Below are positions 1 through 7,907 of a DNA stretch of 64,000 nt, piece after piece. The stretch is from Pelagimonas phthalicica (lineage in GTDB: Bacteria; Pseudomonadota; Alphaproteobacteria; Rhodobacterales; Rhodobacteraceae), in the NCBI RefSeq assembly GCF_004364805.1, contig NZ_SOAP01000002.1, positions 682,001-746,000 of the forward strand, given 5' to 3'. The position numbers were made by a program, and so were the translations under genes. Within the stretch, counting starts at the first letter, position 1. Every line of letters starts with the position of its first letter. Below the pieces are notes generated by a model that was not told the origin of the DNA, did no database searches, and saw only the letters and a list, made by a program, of their open reading frames with translations.

Positions 1-1
1 G

Positions 2-610
2 CGGCGTTTTTCGGCGACTTCGACCCGTGGCAATGGCGGTCGGATGCCCTGGCGCGACCTGTCTGAACTCCCCGCGCCCCTGCGCCCTTTGCTTCTGGGG
101 CTGAAACCGGGTGAAGTCACCGACCCAATCCCATTGCAGGGCGCGATTGCCTTGTTCCAACTGCGTGATATCGAAGAAGGGTCCTATTCCGCGCCAGAAA
201 TCGCCTCGGTCGAATATGCGGCCTATTACATGCCCGGCGGTCGCTCGGATGACACATTGGCCAAGGCGCGTGTGCTGAAAAGCAAGGTGGATCGCTGCGA
301 TGATCTCTACGGCATTGCCAAAGGCCAGCCAGAAGAGGTTCTGCAACGCGACACCCTGCCCCCATCGGAAATTCCCACTGATGTGGCATATGAATTGTCC
401 AAACTCGATCCCGGCGAGGTGTCTACCGCTTTGACACGCGCCGATGGTCAGACTTTGGTTTTCCTGATGCTCTGCGGACGCACCAACACAATTTCCGAGG
501 ATGCGGATCGCGATCAGGTCACACTTGGCTTGCGCAACAAACGCGTGGCCAATCTGGCGGATGGTTACCTCGCGCAATTGCGCGCTGATGCACGCATCAT
601 CGAGAAATGA
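2..610 (+). CDS. surA: SurA-like periplasmic peptidyl-prolyl isomerase, C-terminal part
   Basis: The reading frame is open from base 2, so the true start lies before the window and only about 202 C-terminal residues are seen. The opening GNGGRMPWRDLSELP followed by LKPGEVTDPIPLQG matches the end of a parvulin (rotamase) domain, where GG-x-L-G-W-x-x-L-P and PGEVS-P-I motifs are typical. A second, weaker parvulin-like unit follows (LDPGEVSTALTRADG). The SurA family chaperones outer-membrane proteins in the periplasm. The stop overlaps the pdxA start by four bases (ATGA), and surA-pdxA-rsmA is a conserved proteobacterial order, which supports the assignment. The N-terminal signal peptide and chaperone domain cannot be checked here. 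Confidence 0.8.
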   Translation, partial: RRFSATSTRGNGGRMPWRDLSELPAPLRPLLLGLKPGEVTDPIPLQGAIALFQLRDIEEGSYSAPEIASVEYAAYYMPGGRSDDTLAKARVLKSKVDRCDDLYGIAKGQPEEVLQRDTLPPSEIPTDVAYELSKLDPGEVSTALTRADGQTLVFLMLCGRTNTISEDADRDQVTLGLRNKRVANLADGYLAQLRADARIIEK

Positions 611-1599
611 TCCAGAAAACACCTGTTTTGCCGGTCGCCGTCAGCTGCGGCGAACCGGCAGGCATTGGACCGGAACTGATCGAAGCCGCCTGGCAGGCTG
701 TAGGGCAGGATGTGCCATTTTTCTGGATCGGTGACCCGGCGCATTTGCCGGGCTTCGTGCCCCATGCCGTCCTGGATGATCCCCGCGACGCGCTCCAGGC
801 CTGCGCAACCGGCCTGCCAATCCTGCCCATGCCCTTCAACGGCCCGCGTGTGGCTGGGCAGGCGCAGCCGCGCCATGCCCAAGGGGTGATCGCGTCGATC
901 GAAAGCGGTGTCGATCTGGTGATGCACGGCTTGGCCTCAGCGCTCTGCACCCTGCCCATCCACAAACAGGCTTTGGCCGAAGGGGCCAATTTCCGCTTTC
1001 CCGGTCATACCGAGTTTCTGGCGCATCTGGCTGGGGCGGATGAGGTTGTGATGATGCTGGCCTCTGAGCAATTGCGCGTTGTGCCTGCCACAATCCACAT
1101 TGCCATTTCCGAAGTGCCCGAAGCACTAACCGAGGCGTTGCTGGAAAAGCGCATTCGTATCACGGCCACCGCTCTGAAAGAGCAATTCGGCATTGCCACA
1201 CCGCGCATCGCCGTGGCCGGTCTGAACCCGCATGCGGGCGAAGGTGGCCGTATGGGGCACGAGGACGCCACCCTGATCTCTCCGGTCGTGGACAGGTTGC
1301 GGGCCGAGGGGCTGCACCTCTCCGGTCCCCTGCCCGCTGATACGATGTTCCACGCCCGCGCCCGTGCCAATTACGATGTGGCGATCTGCATGTATCACGA
1401 TCAGGCGCTGATCCCGATCAAGACGCTGGATTTTGACCGCGGTGTAAACGTGACGCTTGGCCTGCCCTTTATCCGCACCTCGCCTGACCATGGCACCGCC
1501 TTTGACATCGCAGGCAAAGGGCTGGCCAATCCAACCTCAACGGTTGAGGCCTTGAAACTGGCCCATCATCTGGCGCAAAACGGGTCGAACGAAGCGTGA
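607..1599 (+). CDS. pdxA: 4-hydroxythreonine-4-phosphate dehydrogenase PdxA
   Basis: 330 residues, the usual family length. PdxA oxidises 4-hydroxy-L-threonine phosphate in the DXP-dependent pathway to pyridoxal phosphate, in the cytoplasm. Visible signatures run in order: GEPAGIGPELI near the N terminus, FPGHTEFLAHLAGA (a metal-ligand His region), AGLNPHAGEGG, PLPADTMFHAR, MYHDQALIPIK and TSPDHGTAFDIAGKGLANP. These supply the His residues that bind the divalent metal. The ATG lies inside the stop of the upstream surA gene (ATGA overlap), implying translational coupling. It is followed by a tandem palindrome and then rsmA. Confidence 0.96.
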   Translation: MIQKTPVLPVAVSCGEPAGIGPELIEAAWQAVGQDVPFFWIGDPAHLPGFVPHAVLDDPRDALQACATGLPILPMPFNGPRVAGQAQPRHAQGVIASIESGVDLVMHGLASALCTLPIHKQALAEGANFRFPGHTEFLAHLAGADEVVMMLASEQLRVVPATIHIAISEVPEALTEALLEKRIRITATALKEQFGIATPRIAVAGLNPHAGEGGRMGHEDATLISPVVDRLRAEGLHLSGPLPADTMFHARARANYDVAICMYHDQALIPIKTLDFDRGVNVTLGLPFIRTSPDHGTAFDIAGKGLANPTSTVEALKLAHHLAQNGSNEA

Positions 1600-1600
1600 C

Positions 1601-1644
1601 CAAATTCCATCCTTGGAATTTGCAAATTTCGTCAACGAAATTTG
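1601..1644. repeat. Tandem 22-nt palindromes (family copy A)
   Basis: Two back-to-back 22-nt inverted repeats fill the gap between pdxA and rsmA. The first (1601-1622) has arms CAAATTCCA/TGGAATTTG around four bases. The second (1623-1644) has arms CAAATTTCGT/ACGAAATTTG around two bases. Closely similar paired units occur at 7855-7898 and 15436-15480, with single units at 10569 and 59209. The T-run expected of a simple terminator is not clear. Confidence 0.8.
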
Positions 1645-1668
1645 GACCGACCGCCGCAAGGGACTGAC

Positions 1669-2508
1669 ATGAGCCAAATCGATTCACTGCCGCCTCTGCG
1701 CGACGTCATCGCAACCCATCAGCTCAAGGCGAAAAAGGCGCTGGGGCAGAATTTTCTGCTCGACCTGAACCTGACCTCACGCATTGCCCGCATCGCCGGT
1801 GATCTTTCCAACACCGATGTGATCGAAGTCGGCCCGGGCCCCGGTGGTCTTACCCGTGGCTTGCTGGCCGAAGGGGCGCGCAAAGTGCTCGCCATCGAAA
1901 AAGACAGCCGCTGCCTTCCGGCCCTCCAGCAAATCCAGGACCTCTATCCTGACCGGTTTTCCTTTGTCGAAGGCGACGCTCTTCAGATTGACCCTTTGGC
2001 CCATCTGACACCGCCAATCGCGATCTGCGCCAACCTGCCCTATAATGTCGGCACCGAATTGCTGGTGCGCTGGTTGACCCCAAAGGACTGGCCGCCTTTC
2101 TGGTCGTCGCTCACGCTGATGTTCCAAAAAGAAGTGGCCGAGCGCATCACAGCGCAGCCCGGCTCCAAAGCCTATGGTCGCCTTGCCATCCTGTCGCAAT
2201 GGCGCGCCAACCCGCGCATCGCGCTCACACTACCGCCCGAGGCGTTTTCGCCGCCCCCTAAAATCCACTCCGCCGTTGTGCATCTGACCGCCCTGCTCGA
2301 ACCGCGCTTTCCGGCCCGTGCAGATCTGTTGGAAAAGGTCGTCGCCACCGCATTCAACCAACGACGCAAGATGCTGCGTTCCGCGTTGAAACCGCTGGGC
2401 ACCGATGTCGAAGACCGTCTGATCGCTGCCGGGATCAAACCAACCGAACGCGCTGAACAGGTGCCATTGGAAGCCTTCTGCGCCCTAGCGCGGCAGTTTG
2501 AAGACTAG
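1669..2508 (+). CDS. rsmA: 16S rRNA (adenine1518/1519-N6)-dimethyltransferase RsmA/KsgA
   Basis: 279 residues from the ATG at 1669; a longer reading from 1642 would begin inside the linker after the palindromes and adds nothing conserved. RsmA dimethylates two adjacent adenines in the 3' hairpin of 16S rRNA during small-subunit maturation. Signatures are [11 protein letters not shown] at the N terminus, the SAM-binding loop [15 protein letters not shown], the catalytic NLPYNVGT motif, and the C-terminal [11 protein letters not shown] and [12 protein letters not shown] blocks. It follows pdxA, as in many proteobacteria, and may share its transcript. TAG is the stop, with the convergent TetR gene 15 bases on. 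Confidence 0.97.
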   Translation: MSQIDSLPPLRDVIATHQLKAKKALGQNFLLDLNLTSRIARIAGDLSNTDVIEVGPGPGGLTRGLLAEGARKVLAIEKDSRCLPALQQIQDLYPDRFSFVEGDALQIDPLAHLTPPIAICANLPYNVGTELLVRWLTPKDWPPFWSSLTLMFQKEVAERITAQPGSKAYGRLAILSQWRANPRIALTLPPEAFSPPPKIHSAVVHLTALLEPRFPARADLLEKVVATAFNQRRKMLRSALKPLGTDVEDRLIAAGIKPTERAEQVPLEAFCALARQFED

Positions 2509-2523
2509 GGCCTAGACCCTGGG

Positions 2524-3105
2524 TCAAACCCCATAGCGCGCCATGATCATCTCGACACTGCTTTCAATCAGCGCGCTCATGTCGTCCTGAGACAAAACAG
2601 GCGCGCCGAAAACAACAGGCCAAAACGCTTTGCCCTTGATCAGTGAAATGAACTCTTCCGCTGCCTGTTCGGCATCGACAACCTGCAACTTTCCATCCGC
2701 ACTGGCCGCGCGCAGCATGGCTTCGATCCCCGCGCGGTAGTTGGTTTTTTCTTCGTTCTGCTCGACCAGTTCCGGGCTGCGCAACACTTCGCTCATCACC
2801 AGCCGAGTCGTCGCCATCACTTCGGGTGAGGTCAAAAGCCGCCCTTCTTCGCGGCCAAATTCCCGCAATTGATCGCGAATATCGCGGCTGGGATCATAGC
2901 GCACGTCATAGACTTCGACGAAACGCGCCCAGTGACGGCGCATCAATTCACGAAACAAATTCTCTTTGCTTTCAAAGTGCTTATAGACCGTTCTTTTGGA
3001 TGCACCGGCGCGCGCAGAAATCCCATCCATGCTGGTGGCATGAAATCCGCGCTCCTGAAATTCGGCAACAGCCGCCCTGTATATGTCTTCTCTCTTTTCC
3101 GACAC
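2524..3105 (-). CDS. TetR/AcrR-family transcriptional regulator
   Basis: 193 residues from a GTG start. The N-terminal 50 residues form a TetR helix-turn-helix (FQERGFHATSMDGISARAGASKRTVYKHF, described here by its key residues GF-TS-IS-RAG-S-TVYKHF). The remainder is a C-terminal ligand and dimerisation domain with the ARFVE...MSEVLRSPEL pattern of the AefR-like subgroup. It diverges from the molybdenum hydroxylase genes at 3258, and the shared 152-bp spacer carries two matched palindromes (3160-3181 and 3201-3222). Those are the likely operators for autoregulation and control of the oxidoreductase. The ligand is unknown. Confidence 0.88.
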   Translation of the reverse strand: MSEKREDIYRAAVAEFQERGFHATSMDGISARAGASKRTVYKHFESKENLFRELMRRHWARFVEVYDVRYDPSRDIRDQLREFGREEGRLLTSPEVMATTRLVMSEVLRSPELVEQNEEKTNYRAGIEAMLRAASADGKLQVVDAEQAAEEFISLIKGKAFWPVVFGAPVLSQDDMSALIESSVEMIMARYGV

Positions 3106-3159
3106 GGGTCCGGGTTCTGCTCTTGGATTTTGTCAAACACCTTAATATGGGTCATGCTG

Positions 3160-3222
3160 GGGTAAACGCAAGGGTTTACACCCCGCTTGATTACCGCTTA
3201 GTGTAAACTACATGGTTTACAC
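3160..3222. promoter_or_regulatory. Paired palindromic operators between tetR and the oxidoreductase genes
   Basis: Site 2 (3201-3222) is a perfect GTGTAAAC-N6-GTTTACAC. Site 1 (3160-3181) has the same architecture with one changed base in its left arm (GGGTAAAC-N6-GTTTACAC). Their centres are 41 bp apart, close to four helical turns, so two dimers would bind the same DNA face. TetR proteins usually bind such dyads between divergent genes; binding by the adjacent TetR is inferred from position. Confidence 0.7.
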
Positions 3223-3257
3223 CGCCAAACGCGCGCTAATCTAACAGGGCATCACTC

Positions 3258-3722
3258 ATGACAATTAATCTCAAGCTAAATGGCGTCGAGCATTCCGTCG
3301 ACGCCGAGCCAGGGACCCCGCTTTTGTGGGTTATCCGGGACGAACTGAAACTGACCGGCACCAAATTTGGCTGCGGTGTTGCGTCTTGTGGCGCGTGCAC
3401 CGTCCATGTTGACGGCGAACCGGCTCGCTCTTGCCAGACCTTTATCGAAGATGTCGAAGGGGCCGAAATCACCACCATCGAAACCATTGGCGATACACCC
3501 GAAGGGGCCGCGATTCAGCAAGCCTGGAAAGAGCTGGACGTCGTACAATGTGGCTATTGCCAGTCCGGTCAGATCATGTCCGCCGTTGGTCTTTTGCAGG
3601 AAAACCCAAAGCCATCGGTTGAAGAGATCAACGATTATATGAATGGCAATGCCTGCCGCTGTGCCACCTATCAACGCATCCGCGCCGGTATTCAGCGCGC
3701 ATCCGAAATCCTGGAGGCTTGA
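3258..3722 (+). CDS. (2Fe-2S)-binding subunit of a molybdenum hydroxylase, isoquinoline 1-oxidoreductase alpha type
   Basis: 154 residues. The N-terminal plant-type ferredoxin fold carries the cluster ligands in GCGVASCGACTVHVDG and ARSCQ. The C-terminal helical domain carries the second cluster in QCGYCQSGQIM and NACRCATYQRI. This is the small electron-transfer subunit of xanthine dehydrogenase-family enzymes that lack a separate FAD subunit, as in IorAB and membrane aldehyde dehydrogenases. The stop is two bases before the ATG of the large subunit, so the two are cotranscribed. Control by the divergent TetR is likely. The substrate is not readable from sequence. Confidence 0.92.
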   Translation: MTINLKLNGVEHSVDAEPGTPLLWVIRDELKLTGTKFGCGVASCGACTVHVDGEPARSCQTFIEDVEGAEITTIETIGDTPEGAAIQQAWKELDVVQCGYCQSGQIMSAVGLLQENPKPSVEEINDYMNGNACRCATYQRIRAGIQRASEILEA

Positions 3723-3724
3723 TC

Positions 3725-5887
3725 ATGACACTCAAAACATCTCGCCGTGGTTTCCTGAAATCCGCCGCCGCTGCTGGTGCCGTTCTGATGGTGGGGCTGC
3801 GCCCCGATGGCGCTTTGGCTGCCGGGTCTGAGACCGCCCAGTTGAACCCGTTTGTGAAGATCAACGATCAGGGCCGCGTCGTTGCCATCATTAAGCATTT
3901 CGAAAAGGGCCAGGGCCCTGCAACCGGTCTGAGCACCCTGATTGCCGAAGAAATCGGCGTGACCATGGATCAGATCGATTACGAGTTCGCCCCTTCCAAT
4001 GCCGAGCTATATGCCAACCTGTTCTTTGGCGGGTTCCAGGGCACCGGCGGGTCGACCGCCATGGCGAACTCCTTCATGCAATACCGCCAGGCCGGAGCGG
4101 CGGCTCGTACCGTGATCCTTGAGGCCGCGGCCCAAGCCTGGGGCGTTGAGGCAGGAAGCTTGGACATTGTTGACGGCATGGTCACTGGCGGCGGGCAATC
4201 CGCGCCTCTGGGCGACTTTGTCGCAGCGGCAGCGCAGCTTGAGGCCCCGGCGGAACCGGTGCTCAAGACTCCTGAGCAATGGCGTCTGATCGGCAATCCG
4301 CAGGTGCGTCGTCTGGATAGCGAAATCAAGGGCAATGGTACGGCCATGTATGCAATGGATGTGCATCTGCCCAACCAGATGGTCGTCATGTTGGCACGTC
4401 CCGAACAATCCGGCGGTCTGGTCGCCAGCTTTGACGACAGCGAGGCCAAATCAATCAAAGGGTTCATCCGCGCTGCAACCCTGCCCAATAATGCCGCCGT
4501 GGCGGTTTATGCTGAAAACACCTGGGCCGCCATGCAGTCCCGGGATGCCCTCAGCGTCGAATGGGATCTCTCTGCCGCCGAAACCCGCGACAGTACGCAA
4601 ATCAAGGACGAGATCCTTGCCGCTCTGGAAGGTGACGCAGAATACAACGTGACCAAGACCGAGGCAGGCCCCATGGATCAGGCCGCCCAGGTTGTTGAAA
4701 AGACGTTCTATTTCCCCCTGCTCGCCCATGCGCCGATGGAGCCGCTGACCTGCACCATTGAAGCCAATGAAGATGGCGGCGTGACCCTGCATGACGGGGC
4801 GCAAATGCCAACCGGGCCACATATGGCCCTGGCGCAGATCCTGCAACTGCCCATGGACAAGGTGCGTATCAACACCATGTTGGCGGGCGGCTCATTCGGT
4901 CGCCGCGCCACTCCCAATGCCGATTATCAGGTTGAGGCGGCATTGGCCTTTGCCATCACTGACCGGACCCGCCCGGTGAAACTGGTCTGGAGCCGCGAGG
5001 ACGATGTGCGCGGTGGCATGTACCGCCCGGCCTTTGGTCACAAGGTCAAGGTTGGCCTCTCCGCCGAGGGCGAGATCCTGGCATGGGAGCACCGCATCGC
5101 CGGGCAATCCATCATGAAAGGCACCGCCTTTGAATCCATGATGGTCCATGACGGCATCGACCATTCTTCGGTCGAAGGGGTGTCTGACACGCCTTATACT
5201 CTGCCCGGTTTCCGCGTGGGTCTGACCGACACCCAAAAGGCCACCTCGACGCTGTGGTGGCGTTCGGTTGGTCACACCCACACAGGCTATGCGATGGAGG
5301 CCATGATGGATCTCGTGGCCAAGGCCGCAGGTCGAGACCCGGTCGAATTCCGCCTCGCCCATCTGGGCGACAGTGCCGATGCCAAACGCAAGGCAGCGGT
5401 TTTGAAACTGGCCGCAGAGAAAGGCAATTGGGGCAACGCCCCCGCCGGTCGCAGTCAGGGCATTGCGGTGCACAAATCCTTTGGCAGTTTTGTTGCCGAA
5501 GTGGTTGAGATCTCGGGCAACCCCGATGACGGCGTCCAGATTGAAAAGGTCACCTGCGCCGTGGATTGCGGCATCGCGGTGAACCCAGATGTGGTCAAAG
5601 CGCAGATCGAGGGCGGAGTTGGCTATGGGATCGGCCATGTGATGCGTGATGAAATCACGCTGACCGGTGGCGTTGTGGATCAATCCAACTTCCCGGATTA
5701 CGAACCGCTGCGCATTGGCGATATCGGGGCGATTGAAACCCATATCATCCCCTCTGCCGAAGCCCCAAGCGGCATTGGCGAACCGGGCACGCCCCCCTCT
5801 GCTCCGGCCTTGGCAAACGCGATTGCCAATACCGGCGTGATCGTGGCCAACCTGCCGATGATCAATGACGGTGTAGAATTCGCCTAA
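3725..5887 (+). CDS. Molybdopterin-binding subunit of xanthine dehydrogenase-family oxidoreductase, IorB type
   Basis: 720 residues from the ATG at 3725; a TTG two codons earlier is also in frame. The N terminus is a twin-arginine signal (TSRRGFLKSAAAAGAVLMVG), so the folded cofactor-bearing enzyme is probably exported by Tat to the periplasm. The body has the duplicated aldehyde oxidase/xanthine dehydrogenase Mo-binding layout, with GQGPATGLSTLIAEE, GGSFGRR, the cofactor-contact region WWRSVGHTHTGYAMEAMMD, and the terminal GIGEPGTPPSAPALANAI containing the catalytic Glu. With the upstream 2Fe-2S subunit it forms an isoquinoline 1-oxidoreductase or aldehyde dehydrogenase-like enzyme. No dedicated electron-accepting cytochrome is adjacent. 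Confidence 0.92.
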   Translation: MTLKTSRRGFLKSAAAAGAVLMVGLRPDGALAAGSETAQLNPFVKINDQGRVVAIIKHFEKGQGPATGLSTLIAEEIGVTMDQIDYEFAPSNAELYANLFFGGFQGTGGSTAMANSFMQYRQAGAAARTVILEAAAQAWGVEAGSLDIVDGMVTGGGQSAPLGDFVAAAAQLEAPAEPVLKTPEQWRLIGNPQVRRLDSEIKGNGTAMYAMDVHLPNQMVVMLARPEQSGGLVASFDDSEAKSIKGFIRAATLPNNAAVAVYAENTWAAMQSRDALSVEWDLSAAETRDSTQIKDEILAALEGDAEYNVTKTEAGPMDQAAQVVEKTFYFPLLAHAPMEPLTCTIEANEDGGVTLHDGAQMPTGPHMALAQILQLPMDKVRINTMLAGGSFGRRATPNADYQVEAALAFAITDRTRPVKLVWSREDDVRGGMYRPAFGHKVKVGLSAEGEILAWEHRIAGQSIMKGTAFESMMVHDGIDHSSVEGVSDTPYTLPGFRVGLTDTQKATSTLWWRSVGHTHTGYAMEAMMDLVAKAAGRDPVEFRLAHLGDSADAKRKAAVLKLAAEKGNWGNAPAGRSQGIAVHKSFGSFVAEVVEISGNPDDGVQIEKVTCAVDCGIAVNPDVVKAQIEGGVGYGIGHVMRDEITLTGGVVDQSNFPDYEPLRIGDIGAIETHIIPSAEAPSGIGEPGTPPSAPALANAIANTGVIVANLPMINDGVEFA

Positions 5888-5909
5888 AGCGATAACCCTC
5901 ATGATAGCA

Positions 5910-5942
5910 CACCGCCCAAAACCTCTTTGGGCGGTGTTATTG
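5910..5942 (+). terminator. Intrinsic terminator after the molybdenum hydroxylase operon
   Basis: Inverted repeat with arms CACCGCCCAAA/TTTGGGCGGTG just downstream of the 5887 stop, followed by a T-rich stretch. Confidence 0.75.
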
Positions 5943-5987
5943 TTGCAATCCAGTCGTAAGGGTCTGGCCCACACAGGGCCAAAACAA

Positions 5988-6017
5988 AAGCCCGCACCAT
6001 CTCTGGTACGGGCTTTC
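5988..6017 (-). terminator. Intrinsic terminator after the DUF4167 gene
   Basis: Read on the minus strand, arms AAAGCCCGT/(g)CGGGCTTT close a short loop and are followed by TTTTGTTTTGG. It lies 20 bases past the DUF4167 stop. Confidence 0.7.
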
Positions 6018-6037
6018 TCATTCACAAAGAGTACAGA

Positions 6038-6751
6038 TTACTCCGCAGCGGGGGCTTCGCCTTCATTTGCGGCTGGCTTGGCCTCAGCCGGTTCAGCCTC
6101 AGCTGGTGCTTCTTCTTTTGGGGCCGCTTCGGCCTTGGGCTTGCGCGGGGCGCGGGGTTTGCGCGGCGCGCGCGGTTTCTTGGGCTTTTCTGCCTTGGGC
6201 TTTTCCTCAGCCGCGGCTGGCTCTTCGGCGGGCTCAGCCACGGGCTGCGCCTCGGCCTTGGCTTCGGGTGTGTCGACAACCAAATCAGATTCGTCCCCGG
6301 TTGGTGTCACCACCTCAAGCACATCTGGCTGATCCGCCTCGGATGGGTCCACTTGCGAGCCTGGCTGAGGCTGATGTTGCGGCTGCTGCTGCGCTTGCTG
6401 ACGTTCCGCCTGCTGCGCCTCACGCTGGGCGCGGTCACGGTCGCGCTGCGCCTGACGTTCGCGGTTTTCTTTTTCCTGCTGTTCGCGGCGCGCTTCTTGT
6501 TCTTTCTGCGCTTCGCTCAGCAGACGCATGTAATGTTCTGCGTGTTGTTGGAAATTCTCTGCCGCAACCCGGTCATTGCTCAGCGTGGCGTCGCGGGCCA
6601 ACTGGTTATATTTGTCGATGATCTGCTGGGGGGTGCCGCGCACCTTGCCCTCGGGGCCAGAGCTGTCAAAGACCCGGTTGACCACATTGCCAAGATTGTT
6701 GTTGCGGTTGCGGTTGTTCTTGTTCCGCGAACGAGATTTGGAAGATCGCAT
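6038..6751 (-). CDS. DUF4167 domain-containing protein
   Basis: 237 residues. The N-terminal 80 residues are the DUF4167 domain: a basic RSSKSRSRNKNNRNRNN start, then NRVFDSSGPEGKVRGTPQQI, DKYNQLARDA and AENFQQHAEHY. The rest is low-complexity: a charged Q/E/R coiled-coil stretch (about 85-145), then an Ala/Pro/Lys/Glu tail with repeated PRKPRAP units. The family is restricted to Alphaproteobacteria and often has RNA-binding-like basic N termini, but its role is not established. It is encoded downstream of prmC on the same strand, with a long, structured spacer between them (6752-6968). Confidence 0.9.
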   Translation of the reverse strand: MRSSKSRSRNKNNRNRNNNLGNVVNRVFDSSGPEGKVRGTPQQIIDKYNQLARDATLSNDRVAAENFQQHAEHYMRLLSEAQKEQEARREQQEKENRERQAQRDRDRAQREAQQAERQQAQQQPQHQPQPGSQVDPSEADQPDVLEVVTPTGDESDLVVDTPEAKAEAQPVAEPAEEPAAAEEKPKAEKPKKPRAPRKPRAPRKPKAEAAPKEEAPAEAEPAEAKPAANEGEAPAAE

Positions 6752-6799
6752 AATGTTTTGATACTCAGCCTGATTTTCGACTGTTGAGGGACCGAGACA

Positions 6800-6915
6800 G
6801 GCGCATCCTGCGCCCCAGAATAACCGATCACCGTTATGTTTGGCTTACCGTCGGGCCGGACATGCTGCACGCCATCCGTCGTCCCGACGCCATATGAATA
6901 ACCACAGGATGTGCC
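6800..6915. other. Highly structured spacer upstream of DUF4167; possible leader or small RNA
   Basis: Long-range complementarity joins 6800-6810 (GGCGCATCCTG) with 6905-6915 (CAGGATGTGCC), 11 bp with one G-U. It encloses an ATAAC/GTTAT hairpin (6820-6837) and a seven-pair CGTCGGG/CCCGACG stem (6849-6855 with 6883-6889) that itself encloses CGGA/TCCG. The spacer is 5' to DUF4167 and 3' to prmC on the minus strand. The structure would form on either strand, so orientation is unknown. No known RNA family was recognised. Confidence 0.4.
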
Positions 6916-6919
6916 CCAA

Positions 6920-6955
6920 AACAAGAGGGAAACCTGACAGTTTCCGGCGTTTTTT
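6920..6955 (-). terminator. Terminator after prmC
   Basis: GGAAAC/GTTTCC stem (6928-6945). On the minus strand it is followed by CTCTTGTTTT, downstream of prmC. On the plus strand the T-run is separated from the stem by GGCG, so termination in that direction is weaker. Confidence 0.5.
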
Positions 6956-6968
6956 CATGCAATGCGGC

Positions 6969-7814
6969 CTATTCGGTGGATTTTCGCCCCAGAACGACGC
7001 GGTCGCGCCCATCCATATCAGGAATCGTTTCAACACCGGCTAACCCCGCCTGTTGCATCAGCTTTGTGACGTCACTGGCCTGGGTCGGACCTATTTCAAC
7101 CATGACGCGCCCGCCGGGGGCCAGAAACGCCTGAACGTTTGCGAGAATATCGCGATAAGCTTGCAGCCCGTCCCCCTCATCGGTCAGAGCTAGCCTTGGC
7201 TCATACTCACGCACCTCCGGTTCCAGATCCGCCATTTCCGACAGTGCGATATAGGGTGGGTTGGAAACGATAAGATCAAAGGGGGGGCAGTTGGCTGGCA
7301 CAGCGTCAAACCAGCTGCCTTGGTGCAATTCTGCACGCTGCGCCAGTTGCAACGCATCGCGATTGGCTTTTGCGACCTCCAGCGCCTCGTCGCTGAGATC
7401 GACGCCCACGCCACTGGCCTCTGTCCGCTCAGCCAGAAGCGTGAGCAAAATACACCCAGTTCCCGTACCAAGGTCCAAAACCTGTGAAAACGGCTGTACT
7501 AAAGCGGCCTCGATCAAGCTTTCCGTCTCTGGGCGCGGGTCGAGCGCTTTGGGCGACACACGAAAATTGCGCCCATAAAACAAACGCGTTCCGGTCAAAT
7601 GGCTGACCGGCTCACGCGCGGCGCGCCTCTCGATCAGGCCGTGAAAGGCTTCAGCTTGGTCGTCGGATACATCATCGGGCAGAACCAACGTCAAACGCGA
7701 CGGATCGATTTGCAAGGCAAAGGCCAACAGCTTGCGTGCATCGCGATTGGCGTCTGGAATGCCCGCTCCATTCAAACGTCGCGCGGCCTGAACCAGCAGT
7801 TCAGAAGCGCGCAT
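6969..7814 (-). CDS. prmC: Peptide chain release factor N5-glutamine methyltransferase PrmC
   Basis: 281 residues from the ATG at 7814, which has an AGGGG ribosome site; a TTG seven codons upstream is in frame but unlikely. PrmC methylates the Gln of the GGQ motif in RF1 and RF2. Visible are an N-terminal helical domain (to about 90), the SAM loop VLDLGTGTGCILL, the acidic VDLSDEALEVA strand and the substrate-binding SNPPYIAL motif (NPPY) diagnostic of glutamine methyltransferases. It lies downstream of its substrate gene prfA, the classic arrangement. A tandem palindrome (7855-7898) sits between them. Confidence 0.96.
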   Translation of the reverse strand: MRASELLVQAARRLNGAGIPDANRDARKLLAFALQIDPSRLTLVLPDDVSDDQAEAFHGLIERRAAREPVSHLTGTRLFYGRNFRVSPKALDPRPETESLIEAALVQPFSQVLDLGTGTGCILLTLLAERTEASGVGVDLSDEALEVAKANRDALQLAQRAELHQGSWFDAVPANCPPFDLIVSNPPYIALSEMADLEPEVREYEPRLALTDEGDGLQAYRDILANVQAFLAPGGRVMVEIGPTQASDVTKLMQQAGLAGVETIPDMDGRDRVVLGRKSTE

Positions 7815-7854
7815 AACGGCCCCTTTGCACCACAACAGACCGTCCGGATGCTCC

Positions 7855-7898
7855 CAAATTCCATCGATGGAATTTGCAAATTCCGTGCACGGAATTTC
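7855..7898. repeat. Tandem 22-nt palindromes (family copy B)
   Basis: Two adjacent 22-nt dyads between prfA and prmC. 7855-7876 has arms CAAATTCCATC/GATGGAATTTG, a perfect 22-mer. 7877-7898 has CAAATTCCGTG/CACGGAATTT with only the last base off. Organisation is identical to copy A at 1601-1644. Confidence 0.8.
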
Positions 7899-7907
7899 TC
7901 CCGCGAC

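Noticed and set aside
4892-6025. A long minus-strand frame over the molybdenum hydroxylase gene
   Set aside because: Shadow of the clearly recognised large subunit; it also crosses the terminators at 5910-6017.
6920-6955. Plus-strand small RNA ending at the GGAAAC/GTTTCC hairpin
   Set aside because: The T-run is separated from the stem on the plus strand, while on the minus strand the hairpin suits the prmC terminator.
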